Source of the DNA: Cryptosporidium bovis
Lineage: Eukaryota > Apicomplexa > Conoidasida > Eucoccidiorida > Cryptosporidiidae
Length of the DNA stretch: 64,000 bases
Direction of reading: 5' to 3'
Assembly: GCA_009768925.2 (NCBI GenBank)
Contig: VHIT02000028.1
Coordinates: forward strand, 310,001-374,000
How positions within the stretch are numbered: position 1 is the stretch's first letter; each line of letters begins with the position of its first letter. Below, one piece after another: positions 1 to 10,067 of the stretch. The position numbers and the translations under genes are program-made. The notes under the pieces were generated by a model. The model had not been told where the DNA came from and searched no databases. It saw nothing but the letters and a program-made list of their open reading frames with translations.

Positions 1-1118
1 AACATTTTTCGTCTATTTGTTATACTAGTAATGGAAGATTTTTGTTAGCATCCTCTAGAAATTCACCTAGAGTATGCCTTTATGATACTGTGACGAAAAT
101 TCTAGTTTCTACTGTTAATTTAACTAATTCTCGTTTCTTTCATGGAATTAGAATGGAACTTAACTCTGGCTCAAATAAAAATAAAAAAAGAAAATATGTT
201 TCAAGTTCAGATAACCCCAATGAAGCATGGAATCCAATAAATAGACTCAATGATAAGGAATCAATTATTAATGACCATAAGTCATTACCGGGTACTGTCG
301 TCGGTGAATTTACCAAATTGAATATTCAGAAACAATTTACTGTTTATCATGTTTCATTCTCTCAAAATTCTACACATTGGATTGCTTCTACAAGTCATGG
401 AGCTTATTTATATACATTAGATATTCTTGGTAATTCATATTTGGGTTCTTCTTCCCATTTAAACACTTTGGACACCTTTAAAAAACAAATAATTACTAAA
501 GAAGTTAATTATGATAACATACGTAATTTTATGAATGACGGTGATTATCTAAGAGCATTTATACTTGCTCTTGCAATGAATGATTTAAATGTCCTCATAA
601 ACACATATATTCACATACCAATATCATCAGTTGACTTTATTGTACAAAATATTGCCTCATTTCTGCAACCTAATATTCTTAATTTTTTGAGAATTGTTAC
701 TAATCCATCAAATAAGCAGTTTTTTCGCGTTGAAAGACATCTCATTTGGCTGGAATCGATTATAAGAATTCATGGAAACGTATTTTTGAATTTGAATGAG
801 ACCTTTAACAACAATCCAACGACATTTTTTGGAACTAGTGATTACAAAATTAAAAAGCATATAGAAGTAGCTAATAACAACCAAGATTGCAACAATTCCG
901 ATGAAGATGATAATAATGAAGATAATAATAGTAATAATATTAACAAACTTAAACAAAATAAGCTTGCTTTATTATCTTCAAATTTAAATGATTGTGATAC
1001 GAGAAGTATATTTCTGGCAATTTTAATGAATTTATCACAAATATACTCATTCTCTAAACAAGTTTATGACTCAAATTCATCAATTATTCAGTATTTATCA
1101 CTCAAAATGAAACAGTAG
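1..1118 (+). CDS. PWP2: PWP2/UTP1, small-subunit processome WD40 protein (3' part only)
   Basis: The reading frame is already open at the left edge (first full codon at base 3), so the N-terminal WD40 repeats lie outside the window. What remains is the end of the last beta-propeller blade followed by the helical Utp12-type C-terminal domain. The segment around 'HFSSICYTSNGRFLLASS' and the later 'DYLRAFILALAMNDL' and 'FRVERHLIWLESIIRIHG' match the C-terminal layout of PWP2. In the known family PWP2 belongs to the UTP-B complex, binds the 5' end of pre-rRNA and acts in the nucleolus in 18S rRNA maturation. An Asp/Asn-rich insert (about bases 880-950) and a C-terminal extension are additions to the usual family end. 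The apparent internal start near base 42 is not real, because coding similarity continues upstream of it. Confidence 0.85.
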   Translation, partial: HFSSICYTSNGRFLLASSRNSPRVCLYDTVTKILVSTVNLTNSRFFHGIRMELNSGSNKNKKRKYVSSSDNPNEAWNPINRLNDKESIINDHKSLPGTVVGEFTKLNIQKQFTVYHVSFSQNSTHWIASTSHGAYLYTLDILGNSYLGSSSHLNTLDTFKKQIITKEVNYDNIRNFMNDGDYLRAFILALAMNDLNVLINTYIHIPISSVDFIVQNIASFLQPNILNFLRIVTNPSNKQFFRVERHLIWLESIIRIHGNVFLNLNETFNNNPTTFFGTSDYKIKKHIEVANNNQDCNNSDEDDNNEDNNSNNINKLKQNKLALLSSNLNDCDTRSIFLAILMNLSQIYSFSKQVYDSNSSIIQYLSLKMKQ

Positions 1119-1893
1119 TTTATCAAATTTCTATTATAGATTTTTGTTTAGTATTTTTATTATTATCTAATATCATTTGTAAGATAATGTTAAGAACAAA
1201 GAAGGTTTTAATTTTGATGTATTTATTATAAATTTTGGTTTTTTATTTCAAATTTATCCCGTAATTTTTAATTTACTTTTCCCCAAATCAAAGCTACACT
1301 TCCCCACACAGAATGCATGCATGCAATTGTGTGGTCATGTTTGCCATTTAGCACTTTGCATGAATAATAAAAAATAAACTTAAATGTAAATTTTAAAATG
1401 AAAATACTACTTAGAATTATGTTTCTTGATTATAAACAAAATTTGAATTCAAATGTGGCTTTATTTTGTAATTATAAAAATCAATAGAAGATAACATTAG
1501 GTAAAAGAAAATAAAAAGATAATTATAAATAGTTGTTTTAATCCTTAAAACAAGAAAAGTATACGTATTTATGTATATGATATTTAAAATTGTTATTATT
1601 TTGAAGGTGTTTAGTGCCAACATTGGAAAGTAAAAAAGGGTAAAAAAACAAAAAATCACTATTAATTAATAAAATAAATTTAAAACATATAATAAGACAA
1701 CAGTAAATTGAGAGTGGAAACGTTTCAAATCATTTGAGACAAAATTTCAAATTGAAAACACCAATTTTTCTTATTTTTGATATTAACAATTATTGTATAT
1801 TAGACAAAGGAATATCGCATTTAAAATAAATTATATTATATGAAGATAAAATAGTATATTAAAATTATTAAAAGGATAATTTGAAACAAAAAA
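1119..1893. other. Intergenic region between PWP2 and the KDEL-receptor-like gene
   Basis: About 775 bases of A+T-rich DNA hold the 3' UTR of PWP2 and the promoter of the next gene. The only structured element I see is the TGCATGCATGCA palindrome, listed separately. Short antisense frames around 1417-1659 are low-complexity Phe/Ile/Tyr translations typical of A+T-rich noise. Confidence 0.7.
1304..1334. promoter_or_regulatory. Near-palindrome with TGCATGCATGCA core (candidate AP2 site)
   Basis: A 12-bp perfect palindrome TGCATGCATGCA (1314-1325) contains two overlapping TGCATGCA sites. It is flanked by inverted arms CCACACA (1304-1310) and TGTGTGG (1328-1334). TGCATGCA is a known binding sequence of one apicomplexan ApiAP2 class shared by Plasmodium and Cryptosporidium. 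It lies 560-590 bp upstream of the next start codon. Its use as a promoter element is inferred. Confidence 0.5.
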
Positions 1894-2856
1894 ATGCTTT
1901 ACACAGGATCAATTTCAGGGAAGTTAGAAGGTAATGCTTTAACTTATAATGATTATTGCGGAGATAAGGTAATTAAAATGAATAAAGTCGAAAAAGCCAA
2001 TATGTTGGGTAGTTTAAGCTTGTATGGTAAATTAAAAAGCAAAAGTGACATAAGTCATTTTGGTTTATCAACCCAAAATCAATTAGAATTTTTGTTTTGG
2101 TTAGCTTTCTGTTTATTGATGCTTGTTGGTTACAAGTATTTATCGGATGGAAGTTTTTCAGCAATATTAACATTATCCTCAGCATTCCAATGTTTTGCAT
2201 TTATGCTATTGGCATCTAAAGTAAATACACAATGTTCACTTTCAGGTATTTCTTTAAAATCACAAATATTACATTCGATTGCGCTAACATCAAAACTCTC
2301 ATCGACATTATTTTTTAACGGTTATTTACCAGTAGATAGGTCTGGAGATTGGGTTTACCAGGCAGCAGATGTGATATCATTAATAATAACCCTATTGTTA
2401 ATATACTGGGGTTATACGAGATTAAAGTATCAATATAAATTTGAAAAGGATACTGTTAATGTCATAATACCAATATTGTTGTCAGGATTATTTGCAGTTT
2501 TAATACATCCAGATTTAAATAGTTATTTCCCTGCAGATTTTGCATGGACTTTTTCACTTTATTTGGAAACTACAGCAATGTTGCCACAATTAATTATGAT
2601 GACTAAAATAGGTGGTGAAGTCGAAACTTTAACAAGTCATTATTTGGCCTCTTTAGCATTTTCGAGGATATTGTCCTTTGTATTTTGGTTATTTTCATAC
2701 AAAGAGCTTTCACCTGAACATGGTATTAATATTCCAGGTTGGGCAGTTATGGCTTCGTTTGCACTACAAATTATTTTATTTGCAGATTTTTTATACGAAT
2801 ACATTAAATCTGTTCGTCTGGGAAAAGCATTAATAATTCCAACAAGTATTGTTTAA
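1894..2856 (+). CDS. ER lumen protein-retaining receptor family protein (ERD2/KDEL-receptor-like)
   Basis: This is a 320-residue multi-pass membrane protein. After a hydrophilic leader of about 60 residues there are roughly seven hydrophobic segments (from about residue 64 to 303). The family signature is clear in the second half: an 'LETTAMLPQL' block (224-233) followed by 'EVETLTSHYLASLAFSR' (242-258), which corresponds to the conserved Pro-Gln and Thr-x-His-Tyr segments of KDEL receptors. Family members cycle between Golgi and ER and return escaped ER chaperones. The N-terminal leader is longer than in classical 212-residue ERD2 proteins, so this may be the divergent, extended apicomplexan member and not the main receptor. 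The start is the first ATG of the open frame, with stops upstream. Confidence 0.8.
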   Translation: MLYTGSISGKLEGNALTYNDYCGDKVIKMNKVEKANMLGSLSLYGKLKSKSDISHFGLSTQNQLEFLFWLAFCLLMLVGYKYLSDGSFSAILTLSSAFQCFAFMLLASKVNTQCSLSGISLKSQILHSIALTSKLSSTLFFNGYLPVDRSGDWVYQAADVISLIITLLLIYWGYTRLKYQYKFEKDTVNVIIPILLSGLFAVLIHPDLNSYFPADFAWTFSLYLETTAMLPQLIMMTKIGGEVETLTSHYLASLAFSRILSFVFWLFSYKELSPEHGINIPGWAVMASFALQIILFADFLYEYIKSVRLGKALIIPTSIV

Positions 2857-3507
2857 ATATAAGGTTTATTTTTTTTCAAATAATTATTAGTATAAACAAC
2901 TAGTAAAATATTAATATTAAAAAAACGTCGTAAAATAATCAAAATAACTTAGATGTTACTGCAAAACAAAAACATTAGGAAGTAAAAAAAGAGTAATTTG
3001 AAGGTATATTTATTACAATCACTTTTTACTTTATGTTTGGTATAAATTATTGAATTATAGCATTAATCATATACAAAATTACTGTCATTATCAGTCCACT
3101 AAAAAAATTATTATTAACAAAATAAGTAGGATGATAAAAAGAAAAGATAATATTAGCAACTACTTCATTTTAGCATTGATTTCTTTTTATAAATGAACAA
3201 TTGAATATTAAAGATCTAGTAAAATAAATTAAAAATTGAATAAAGTGATAATGCAAAAACAAAAAAAATAATAATATTATATTATATAAATACATTTTAT
3301 TGCTAAAATGTTAATAGTAATTATTATAATGAATTATTAATGCTTAATGCTATTTGATAATCATAATAAAATTTTAAAATTATAATAGTTTAATAGTTTC
3401 ATATTGTATTAAATTTGTCAACAAACAATTCTTTAATTTTGACTTATAAGTAACAATATTGTGAATTAGCCTTGAGTCTCTAGTTTAATTTATCCTCATC
3501 ATTTATA
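2857..3507. other. Convergent intergenic region, no feature seen
   Basis: This 651-base stretch holds the 3' ends of a forward gene on the left and a reverse gene on the right. It is strongly A+T-rich with A and T runs. I see no open frame with coding character, no tRNA signature and no clear hairpin. Confidence 0.6.
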
Positions 3508-5430
3508 TTAATTTGGGTTAATTTTATTTATATAATATGCATTTGGAGGAATTGTTTTAAATAATGAAGAATTTGAACTATCGTTCATATTTTTTGTACT
3601 TTCCATGGAAATTGAACCAATATCATTACTTGATGTATTATTAGAAATTACATTTTTCGGATAAGAAGCAAATTTAGGTTGAACTAATAAGCGTTCCAAT
3701 TCAATATTATTTTTACTTTGCTCAAAACAATCCTTATACTTTGTTTGAAAATGTTCTATGTTCTTATCACCATTACCGTTATTATTTACAATATCATATA
3801 TAGAAGATAATATTGAAATAGTCTGTGTTCTGAGTTCTTTCATTGAATTCTCTATTTCATTAATGGTGTTATCAGTATTTTTTTCAAATTCTGAACAATT
3901 ATTTTTTAATTCTTGAATATTTAATGAATTTTTCTTTATTTGTCTTTGCAACTTATCCTCATTATTGAATAAATCCTGACTTATATAACTTATCAGTTCT
4001 TTTATATTTAGTAACTTATCACCTATATGGTTTAATAGTTCATTTCCAAATATACTTATACTTTCATTGTCTTGCCTTTCTTTAATATTTTTATATTCAT
4101 TATTTAACTCTCTAATTGCTTCTTTAATTAACTCAGATCTATCTATTAATTCTTTTTCTACTATATTTATCCTTTCATTTAGTTCCTCTTCACATCTACT
4201 TATTTCTTTTTTTGAATTATTATCAATATTTAATACCTCGTTCTGTATGTTACTTATGTCAATCAATATGTTATTTATATTATTTTCTAAATTAATAATT
4301 TTATTATCGCCACTATTTTTATTCATTAGTTCATCATTAATTAACTTTTTCATGTCATTTATTATTAATTCATTTGCTTTTTCATATTTTGTATTTTTAT
4401 TTTTTATTTCAGTTATACTATTTTCTAATGATTGTAACCTTTTTTCTGTCAGTATTTTAATATTATCTTTAAACATTTGTCTTAGTAGTATAATGTTATC
4501 CAGTTCGATATTATTCAATTTACCGTCTGTACATACTAAATTATCTTCTTCAACAAATATATCCCTTAATATTTTAACTGTGCTTTCAATTTGCTCATAT
4601 TTTGCTTCATCTAGTTTACGAGTTGATATACATGATTCATTTGCACCTGAATCATAACACGATGAACATGAACACAATGATGATGATGAGCAGGATGACG
4701 AACAACAACAAACGTTATCAACACTAACTTCGTCATTATTCACCTTTTTATCACATAATAAAATGTTTTTTGACTCGTTAATATTATTTACATTCTCATG
4801 ATTTGCATTGTTTAAAATTGTATTAAAATTATATTTATTTTCATTATTTATTTTTTTAATATCTTTAACTTCTAGTGCTAGTTCTTGTAACTCTATTGCA
4901 ATATCTTTAACTGTTGTCTCGGTTATTGATTCTTGTATTTTTAAATCTGTTAAGTTTCTTTGAAATTCAATATGATGATTATTACAAGTTCTTTGCAACT
5001 TTTCTAGTATTGAACTTTCTAGAACAGATAACTTTTTTTTAATTAACTCATCTATGTATTCTTCATCTATTATATTATTACCATTGCATGAGGAATTTTT
5101 ATCATTCAATATTATATATCCTTTTTGATTTTGCATATTGTAGCAATTGTTACACATTCCTTTTGGATTCGAATTCCAATTATTTTCATTATTACCACTT
5201 ATGTTTGGATAATAGTAATTTTTTCCTATTCTTCTTCTAGGAATAACTACTCTTCTTGAAGAGAAATTATTTTTTTGCTTCTGATTAACTACTTGAAGCT
5301 TTTCAACCAAGCAGCTCATTTCAGTCTGTATGATTTTATAGTTTCTTTGAAGCTCATCTATAACATCTTCTATGTGTTCCGCCCATTCTGAAACGTCTTC
5401 CACTGTTGATTGTGAATCATAATCATTCAT
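3508..5430 (-). CDS. Coiled-coil protein of unknown function
   Basis: A 640-residue hydrophilic protein that I do not recognise. Residues about 18-55 and most of 125-560 are rich in Leu/Ile/Lys/Glu with heptad-like spacing and should form long coiled coils. Between them is a basic Asn/Tyr-rich stretch (about 57-110). A remarkable Cys/Ser cluster lies near residues 239-259, with three adjacent Cys followed by alternating Ser and Cys. There is no signal peptide or membrane segment. The architecture suggests a structural or scaffold protein, perhaps cytoskeletal, but no family can be assigned. It converges on the KDEL-receptor-like gene. The start is the only in-frame ATG near the 5' end and is followed by an acidic, Ser-containing leader. 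Confidence 0.85.
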   Translation of the reverse strand: MNDYDSQSTVEDVSEWAEHIEDVIDELQRNYKIIQTEMSCLVEKLQVVNQKQKNNFSSRRVVIPRRRIGKNYYYPNISGNNENNWNSNPKGMCNNCYNMQNQKGYIILNDKNSSCNGNNIIDEEYIDELIKKKLSVLESSILEKLQRTCNNHHIEFQRNLTDLKIQESITETTVKDIAIELQELALEVKDIKKINNENKYNFNTILNNANHENVNNINESKNILLCDKKVNNDEVSVDNVCCCSSSCSSSSLCSCSSCYDSGANESCISTRKLDEAKYEQIESTVKILRDIFVEEDNLVCTDGKLNNIELDNIILLRQMFKDNIKILTEKRLQSLENSITEIKNKNTKYEKANELIINDMKKLINDELMNKNSGDNKIINLENNINNILIDISNIQNEVLNIDNNSKKEISRCEEELNERINIVEKELIDRSELIKEAIRELNNEYKNIKERQDNESISIFGNELLNHIGDKLLNIKELISYISQDLFNNEDKLQRQIKKNSLNIQELKNNCSEFEKNTDNTINEIENSMKELRTQTISILSSIYDIVNNNGNGDKNIEHFQTKYKDCFEQSKNNIELERLLVQPKFASYPKNVISNNTSSNDIGSISMESTKNMNDSSNSSLFKTIPPNAYYINKINPN

Positions 5431-6140
5431 CTTTTTTTGTTATAGTTCTTTTCCTGTTTTAGCTTTTATTCAAGACAATTTTACAGAAATATAAAATTAG
5501 AAAAAATGCATATGAAAATAAATTAATTTGTATTTTGCTATTTCTGTGATTAAAACTCCATACAAAACAACTATAAATATCTATATTGTCAATTTTCTTT
5601 TGTATTCATTTGAGTTTCATTCTTTGCAATATATTATTGTGTGTATAGTCATTGCCACCATTATTTATTATTTAGCACACAAATAATTCATTTAAATTTT
5701 CATTAAATAATTAATTAATTTAATTTATTACAACAAGAGGCTTAGCTTTAGATCTCAATTCTAAATATTGTCACAATTATAACTAAACGTTTCTTTTTTT
5801 TCCAAATTTGAATACAAAAGCTATTTTGAAATAGCGTTGATGTTAAATTTAAACATTGTATTAAGATATGATGTTTTTATACATTTATGGAAATAAATTA
5901 TGTTTATTATACTAGATTTTGGTTAAATAAATAGACTTATATATTTATAGTCTTCTAATATGATCTGAATATATTTGCTGCGTATAGCAGTCAGAAATTT
6001 AATCCATGCATTCTCCCCACTATGAAAAACAAAACAGGTAGTCAAAATGCATGCACTAAAATTATCATAAATCCTGGAAGAAAAAAAAGAAATGAATGCA
6101 AAAATAAAATATTAATATCTAACTACAATATGACTACTGA
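5431..6140. other. Intergenic region upstream of the coiled-coil gene
   Basis: This 710-base region lies between the 5' end of the coiled-coil gene and the 3' end of the KH/LOTUS gene, both on the reverse strand. Apart from the TGCATGCA site at 6048-6055 and a nearby CATGCATTC/TCCCCAC pair (6005-6020), it is plain A+T-rich DNA. Confidence 0.6.
6048..6055. promoter_or_regulatory. TGCATGCA palindrome (candidate AP2 site)
   Basis: A perfect 8-bp TGCATGCA lies about 620 bp upstream of the reverse-strand coiled-coil gene. A partial copy, CATGCATTC next to TCCCCAC, sits 40 bp away. The same pairing of TCCCCAC with the core occurs at 1301-1325. Known as an ApiAP2 recognition sequence; function here is inferred. 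Confidence 0.4.
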
Positions 6141-9100
6141 TTAGTTATTTTTATTTCTTTTATCCCAATTGGATCTAACATTACCGTTGCCTTTACCAGA
6201 ACTTTTTAAAAAGGAATTATTATTACTAATATTGCCAGTACCACCTCCCATATTGGAAGTATTAACTGCATTAAACTGTACAGGATTAGGAATATTGGTA
6301 TAAATGTGAGGAGGGTAAGTTGTTTGCTGTATAGAAGCGTTACCCATAGCAAAGTGTTGAAATTCGACATTATCAATAGGTATTTGGTTACCTTGATGAA
6401 ATCCATGGTAAGAATTATTAGTGATTTGAGGTGGAAATTGGGGCAAGCTTTGCCCAACAAACGTATTTGAATGGTTAACCATATTGCCATGGTATTGTTG
6501 CATAGTATAGAAATCAGGATTTTGCTTGTCCAAGTGTTGATAAGGAGAAATTGATTGTTGCAATGGTTGAGTTGGACTGTCAATTGTTATGTTTTGTTGC
6601 ACAGCATGATTTTTTTGAATATTATTAGTGGTCAAAACATTAGAGCCAATAACATTGTTATTAGAACCTAAATTTTTGTTGTTATTACCTCCAATATTTG
6701 AAAACACTCTTTTTGACGAAGAATTGGTGGGTTTGTCATTGACTGTACTCGGATTAATGTTTTTTTCTTTGATACTATGGGTACTGTTAACATTAAAAGA
6801 AGTATTATCGGCTCCAATAATTGGAGAAGAAAAAATTAAATTAGCGTTGTTATTACCAATTTTATTTGAAATATGATTATTGTTACTATTCATCATAGAA
6901 GATGATAATACACTTGCTGATGTTGTAACAGATGATGGAGAAGTGGATGCTGATAAAGATTCAATTCCTACAAATCCAGTTCCAGTGATGCTATTATTTC
7001 TTCCCATACTGTCGAAACGAGATGGTCTTATAACAGGAGATTTATTGTTAGTGCTACTTGTATTCAAGAATTTTGAAAATTTTGGCAAAGAATAAGTTAT
7101 TTTAGTAACCAATTCATATAATGATGAGCTAATGTTGTTATCTAAATTGTAAATTCCCATGTTAACACCATTTATAATTTCATTTATGGAGTTAATTTCT
7201 AGAGAGTTTGGAGGATATCCAGATACAATTGCTTCATTTATAAAGTCTTGTGTTTGTTTAATAATTGTTCTCACGTTCTCTGCATTGTTGATAACAAAAC
7301 CATTTCTATTATTATTATTATTATTGTTACCATTATTACTATGGTTACTATGATTAGTATTATTATTACTATTATTATTATTGCAGTTGTTACTATTACT
7401 ATTGTTACTATTTTTATTATTACCATTAATATTACTGAAATTATTATTATTGTTACTGTAGTTACAAACAGTTCCTTCTATTTGTTCTAGTCGGGCTCCG
7501 GGTAAAGAAGTAATATTATTATTAGAAAGCGAAACTGGTTCCATTGTTGGAGAAATTGTAAATAAATTACCACTTTTAATGTTATTTGTATCTCTACTGT
7601 TACTAAACTTGCTCTTGATATTATTACCATTCAAATTGTTACTCTTGCTAATGTTATTGCTATCATTCTTATTTATGTTGCTATCATTAACACTATTGTT
7701 TTCATTGTTATTATTATTAGGAGGTACTATTCCTCTTGATTTTGCAATCATACAAAAATCAGGATATGGAATAGGAATTAATGTAAATTCGTCTGGCCCT
7801 ACATTTTCTACAGTCCAAACTTCCGGAAATGCTTCAACAAAGTGAAGTAAATTAGTCCAACCCAACGTTTCTATATTGAGTGGTATTTTATAGTACTGGG
7901 AAAACTCACTCTCCAAAATATCTAGTGGTAAAAAATCAAGTGAACTTTTTGGAATATAGTGCGGAGCAAGTCTTTTCATTATCCAGCGACGTAAAAGAAA
8001 GTGAACTCCCTGTAAAACTATCATTAACGGTGTATGAGGAATATCATTTTTTCCGTATGTTTTAATATTATTTTTCAAAGGTTCCAACGTCTTAACATTA
8101 TTAAAAGACTTTTTGGATGCTTTATATTTACTCATTTGGTTCAGTTTAGAAGAAGCATTGCTAATACTAGTGTTATCATTAGTGTTCTTTTCTTCAGTAT
8201 CAGTATTTATTTTGTTAACAAAATTTGAGTTAGATAGTGTTTTGCTAGATTCATTATTTTTTAAACCACCAATAACACTGCTATTTAAATTATTTTCCAA
8301 GGAAGAAATCCCATTAACAGTATTATTATTATTATTATCACTGCCAGTACTAACGGTTTTTCCAGAAATAGAAGAAATACCATCCCCATTCACTGTTTCA
8401 TCTTCATTTTTGCCTTTATTGCTGCTTTCAATATGAGATAAAGTCTGATTCACACTAATATCTCTAATATTATTACTTTTTAAAGTGTTTCCAGAAGGTG
8501 AATTTTCGAAAACTTTTTGAGGCTGACTATTATGAACTCCTGAGATTCCAATCGAATTTGTGTTATTTAAAGAAGGTAAATGAGTTGTTGATTGGTAAAT
8601 TTTGTTAGAATGATGGGCGTGTGGAAAATGTCTAACTGTTAAGTTAGGATTTGGAAGAAATTCTGGAGGTAAAACACCCATTTTCCAGAAAGCTTCATCA
8701 GCTATCTTGAAATCTGAAAATGACACTGTGATGGGTTGTGCAGGAAGTAATAAAGGTGTAATACCAGATTCTAAATTAACTTTGAATATCGGCAGTAATT
8801 TTGGAATATTAGTTGTGTCAACAATAGTTTGTGGACCTTCTATAAATATATGTGGTAAAGCTTGAATTAAACCAATCAAACCATTTTGAATGATGAAATT
8901 ATGAAAAAAATTCGTCGCATCATGCTCGAATCTAAAGCTTGTAAACGAATTGTAAAGCATAGGAAGGTGTATCATCGGAATTCCGTGATTTGCCATTGGA
9001 CCTAATTCAATTAATGCGGAATGTAAAACTAAATGTAATAACCATTCGAATTCAATGGGTGAAGTAGGTGGAGTTTTTGGCCATTCAATCGGAATTTTAT

Positions 9101-10067
9101 CAACAAAACCAACACCTAATCCTCCCAAGTTATTTTGAGGATGTGTAGATGGTGAAATTGTTGCATTAATTCCTCCACCTATATCTAAATTACCGTGTAC
9201 TGATGGCATTTGTAATGGAATGGAGGAAGGTACCTGTGCTTCACTATAATTCGAAACACTTGTATTACTTGATAAATTTGTTGTATTTGTTACAATTCCT
9301 GACTGAGATGATGATAATTTGTGTATCGAATTTTCACTAGACGTTGATCCTTGTTGATATTCATATAGTAAATTAATTGGGACTTGTTTTCTATTAGGAA
9401 GTATATGTGAAATAAAGCCTCCCCCACCCTCAAATGTAGCCTTTCCTATCTCTTCTATAATTGCCTCTACTATCTCAAGCTCTCTTGGTTCATTATAACG
9501 CACCAATAAATGAAGCCCTTCTGGATCATTAGTAGTTGTACCAAGTATTTGTACCTGAGCTCCACTTTCCTGCTCCATCCATTTCTGATTTGAGCCTGAA
9601 ACCCCTATTATTGCTCCTGCTAAATTTGAAATACTAGGGTGAAATTTCGAGCGATCTATCGGGATTTTCTTAACATTTTTATATCCATTAGTTGTTTGTT
9701 GTTGACTAATCAAATTCTGCGATGTTTGGTTTGGAAATAACAATCCACCTGTCCCCCCAGTCGCTCCTGTCGTACTATGTACTACTGCTTCATTTTTCCC
9801 AATAGATGTCAACGTACTTATATTATTTATACTTGGTATTGAGGAGGCAGAACGTGTTGATGATATTGGTACATTTGCCTGTCCTGGTTGTAAATTGGGA
9901 TTATTTGAAAATCTTGTTCCGGATCTTTTTTGAATTGTAGAACCATTGCCAGTTGGCCCTGTTCTCAATTTATTTTTCTGTTTTCTATCCATTGGCCCTA
10001 CTTTTGATGAAGCACCATTTACTACTACACCTTCTGATGTGCCATTTACTATATTTTGGTGCCACAT
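6141..10067 (-). CDS. RNA-binding protein with KH domain and two LOTUS (OST-HTH) domains
   Basis: A 1308-residue protein. Residues about 136-215 form a KH-like unit with a GVSG loop ('AIIGVSGSNQKWMEQESGA') and a C-terminal helix. A first LOTUS/OST-HTH winged helix lies at about 336-411, and a second at about 676-768, with the typical 'LDILESEFSQYYK' helix and a 'LLHFVEAFPEVWTVE' wing. Long Asn-, Ser- and Gln-rich spacers, including almost pure Asn runs near residues 860-930, separate or follow the domains. LOTUS domains are known RNA-binding or helicase-docking modules in germ-granule proteins of animals. A cytoplasmic role in mRNA storage or control is inferred here. The N-terminal ATG is the first in frame. 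A 2.5-kb noncoding region lies upstream, the longest in the window. Confidence 0.8.
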   Translation of the reverse strand: MWHQNIVNGTSEGVVVNGASSKVGPMDRKQKNKLRTGPTGNGSTIQKRSGTRFSNNPNLQPGQANVPISSTRSASSIPSINNISTLTSIGKNEAVVHSTTGATGGTGGLLFPNQTSQNLISQQQTTNGYKNVKKIPIDRSKFHPSISNLAGAIIGVSGSNQKWMEQESGAQVQILGTTTNDPEGLHLLVRYNEPRELEIVEAIIEEIGKATFEGGGGFISHILPNRKQVPINLLYEYQQGSTSSENSIHKLSSSQSGIVTNTTNLSSNTSVSNYSEAQVPSSIPLQMPSVHGNLDIGGGINATISPSTHPQNNLGGLGVGFVDKIPIEWPKTPPTSPIEFEWLLHLVLHSALIELGPMANHGIPMIHLPMLYNSFTSFRFEHDATNFFHNFIIQNGLIGLIQALPHIFIEGPQTIVDTTNIPKLLPIFKVNLESGITPLLLPAQPITVSFSDFKIADEAFWKMGVLPPEFLPNPNLTVRHFPHAHHSNKIYQSTTHLPSLNNTNSIGISGVHNSQPQKVFENSPSGNTLKSNNIRDISVNQTLSHIESSNKGKNEDETVNGDGISSISGKTVSTGSDNNNNNTVNGISSLENNLNSSVIGGLKNNESSKTLSNSNFVNKINTDTEEKNTNDNTSISNASSKLNQMSKYKASKKSFNNVKTLEPLKNNIKTYGKNDIPHTPLMIVLQGVHFLLRRWIMKRLAPHYIPKSSLDFLPLDILESEFSQYYKIPLNIETLGWTNLLHFVEAFPEVWTVENVGPDEFTLIPIPYPDFCMIAKSRGIVPPNNNNNENNSVNDSNINKNDSNNISKSNNLNGNNIKSKFSNSRDTNNIKSGNLFTISPTMEPVSLSNNNITSLPGARLEQIEGTVCNYSNNNNNFSNINGNNKNSNNSNSNNCNNNNSNNNTNHSNHSNNGNNNNNNNRNGFVINNAENVRTIIKQTQDFINEAIVSGYPPNSLEINSINEIINGVNMGIYNLDNNISSSLYELVTKITYSLPKFSKFLNTSSTNNKSPVIRPSRFDSMGRNNSITGTGFVGIESLSASTSPSSVTTSASVLSSSMMNSNNNHISNKIGNNNANLIFSSPIIGADNTSFNVNSTHSIKEKNINPSTVNDKPTNSSSKRVFSNIGGNNNKNLGSNNNVIGSNVLTTNNIQKNHAVQQNITIDSPTQPLQQSISPYQHLDKQNPDFYTMQQYHGNMVNHSNTFVGQSLPQFPPQITNNSYHGFHQGNQIPIDNVEFQHFAMGNASIQQTTYPPHIYTNIPNPVQFNAVNTSNMGGGTGNISNNNSFLKSSGKGNGNVRSNWDKRNKNN

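Noticed and set aside
1417-1659. Antisense 80-residue frame upstream of the KDEL-receptor-like gene
   Set aside because: Translation is Phe/Ile/Tyr-rich low complexity typical of A+T-rich noncoding DNA, with no conserved motif.
7300-7480. Dense trinucleotide repeats read as a microsatellite
   Set aside because: They are Asn codons within the KH/LOTUS coding sequence and are described with that gene.
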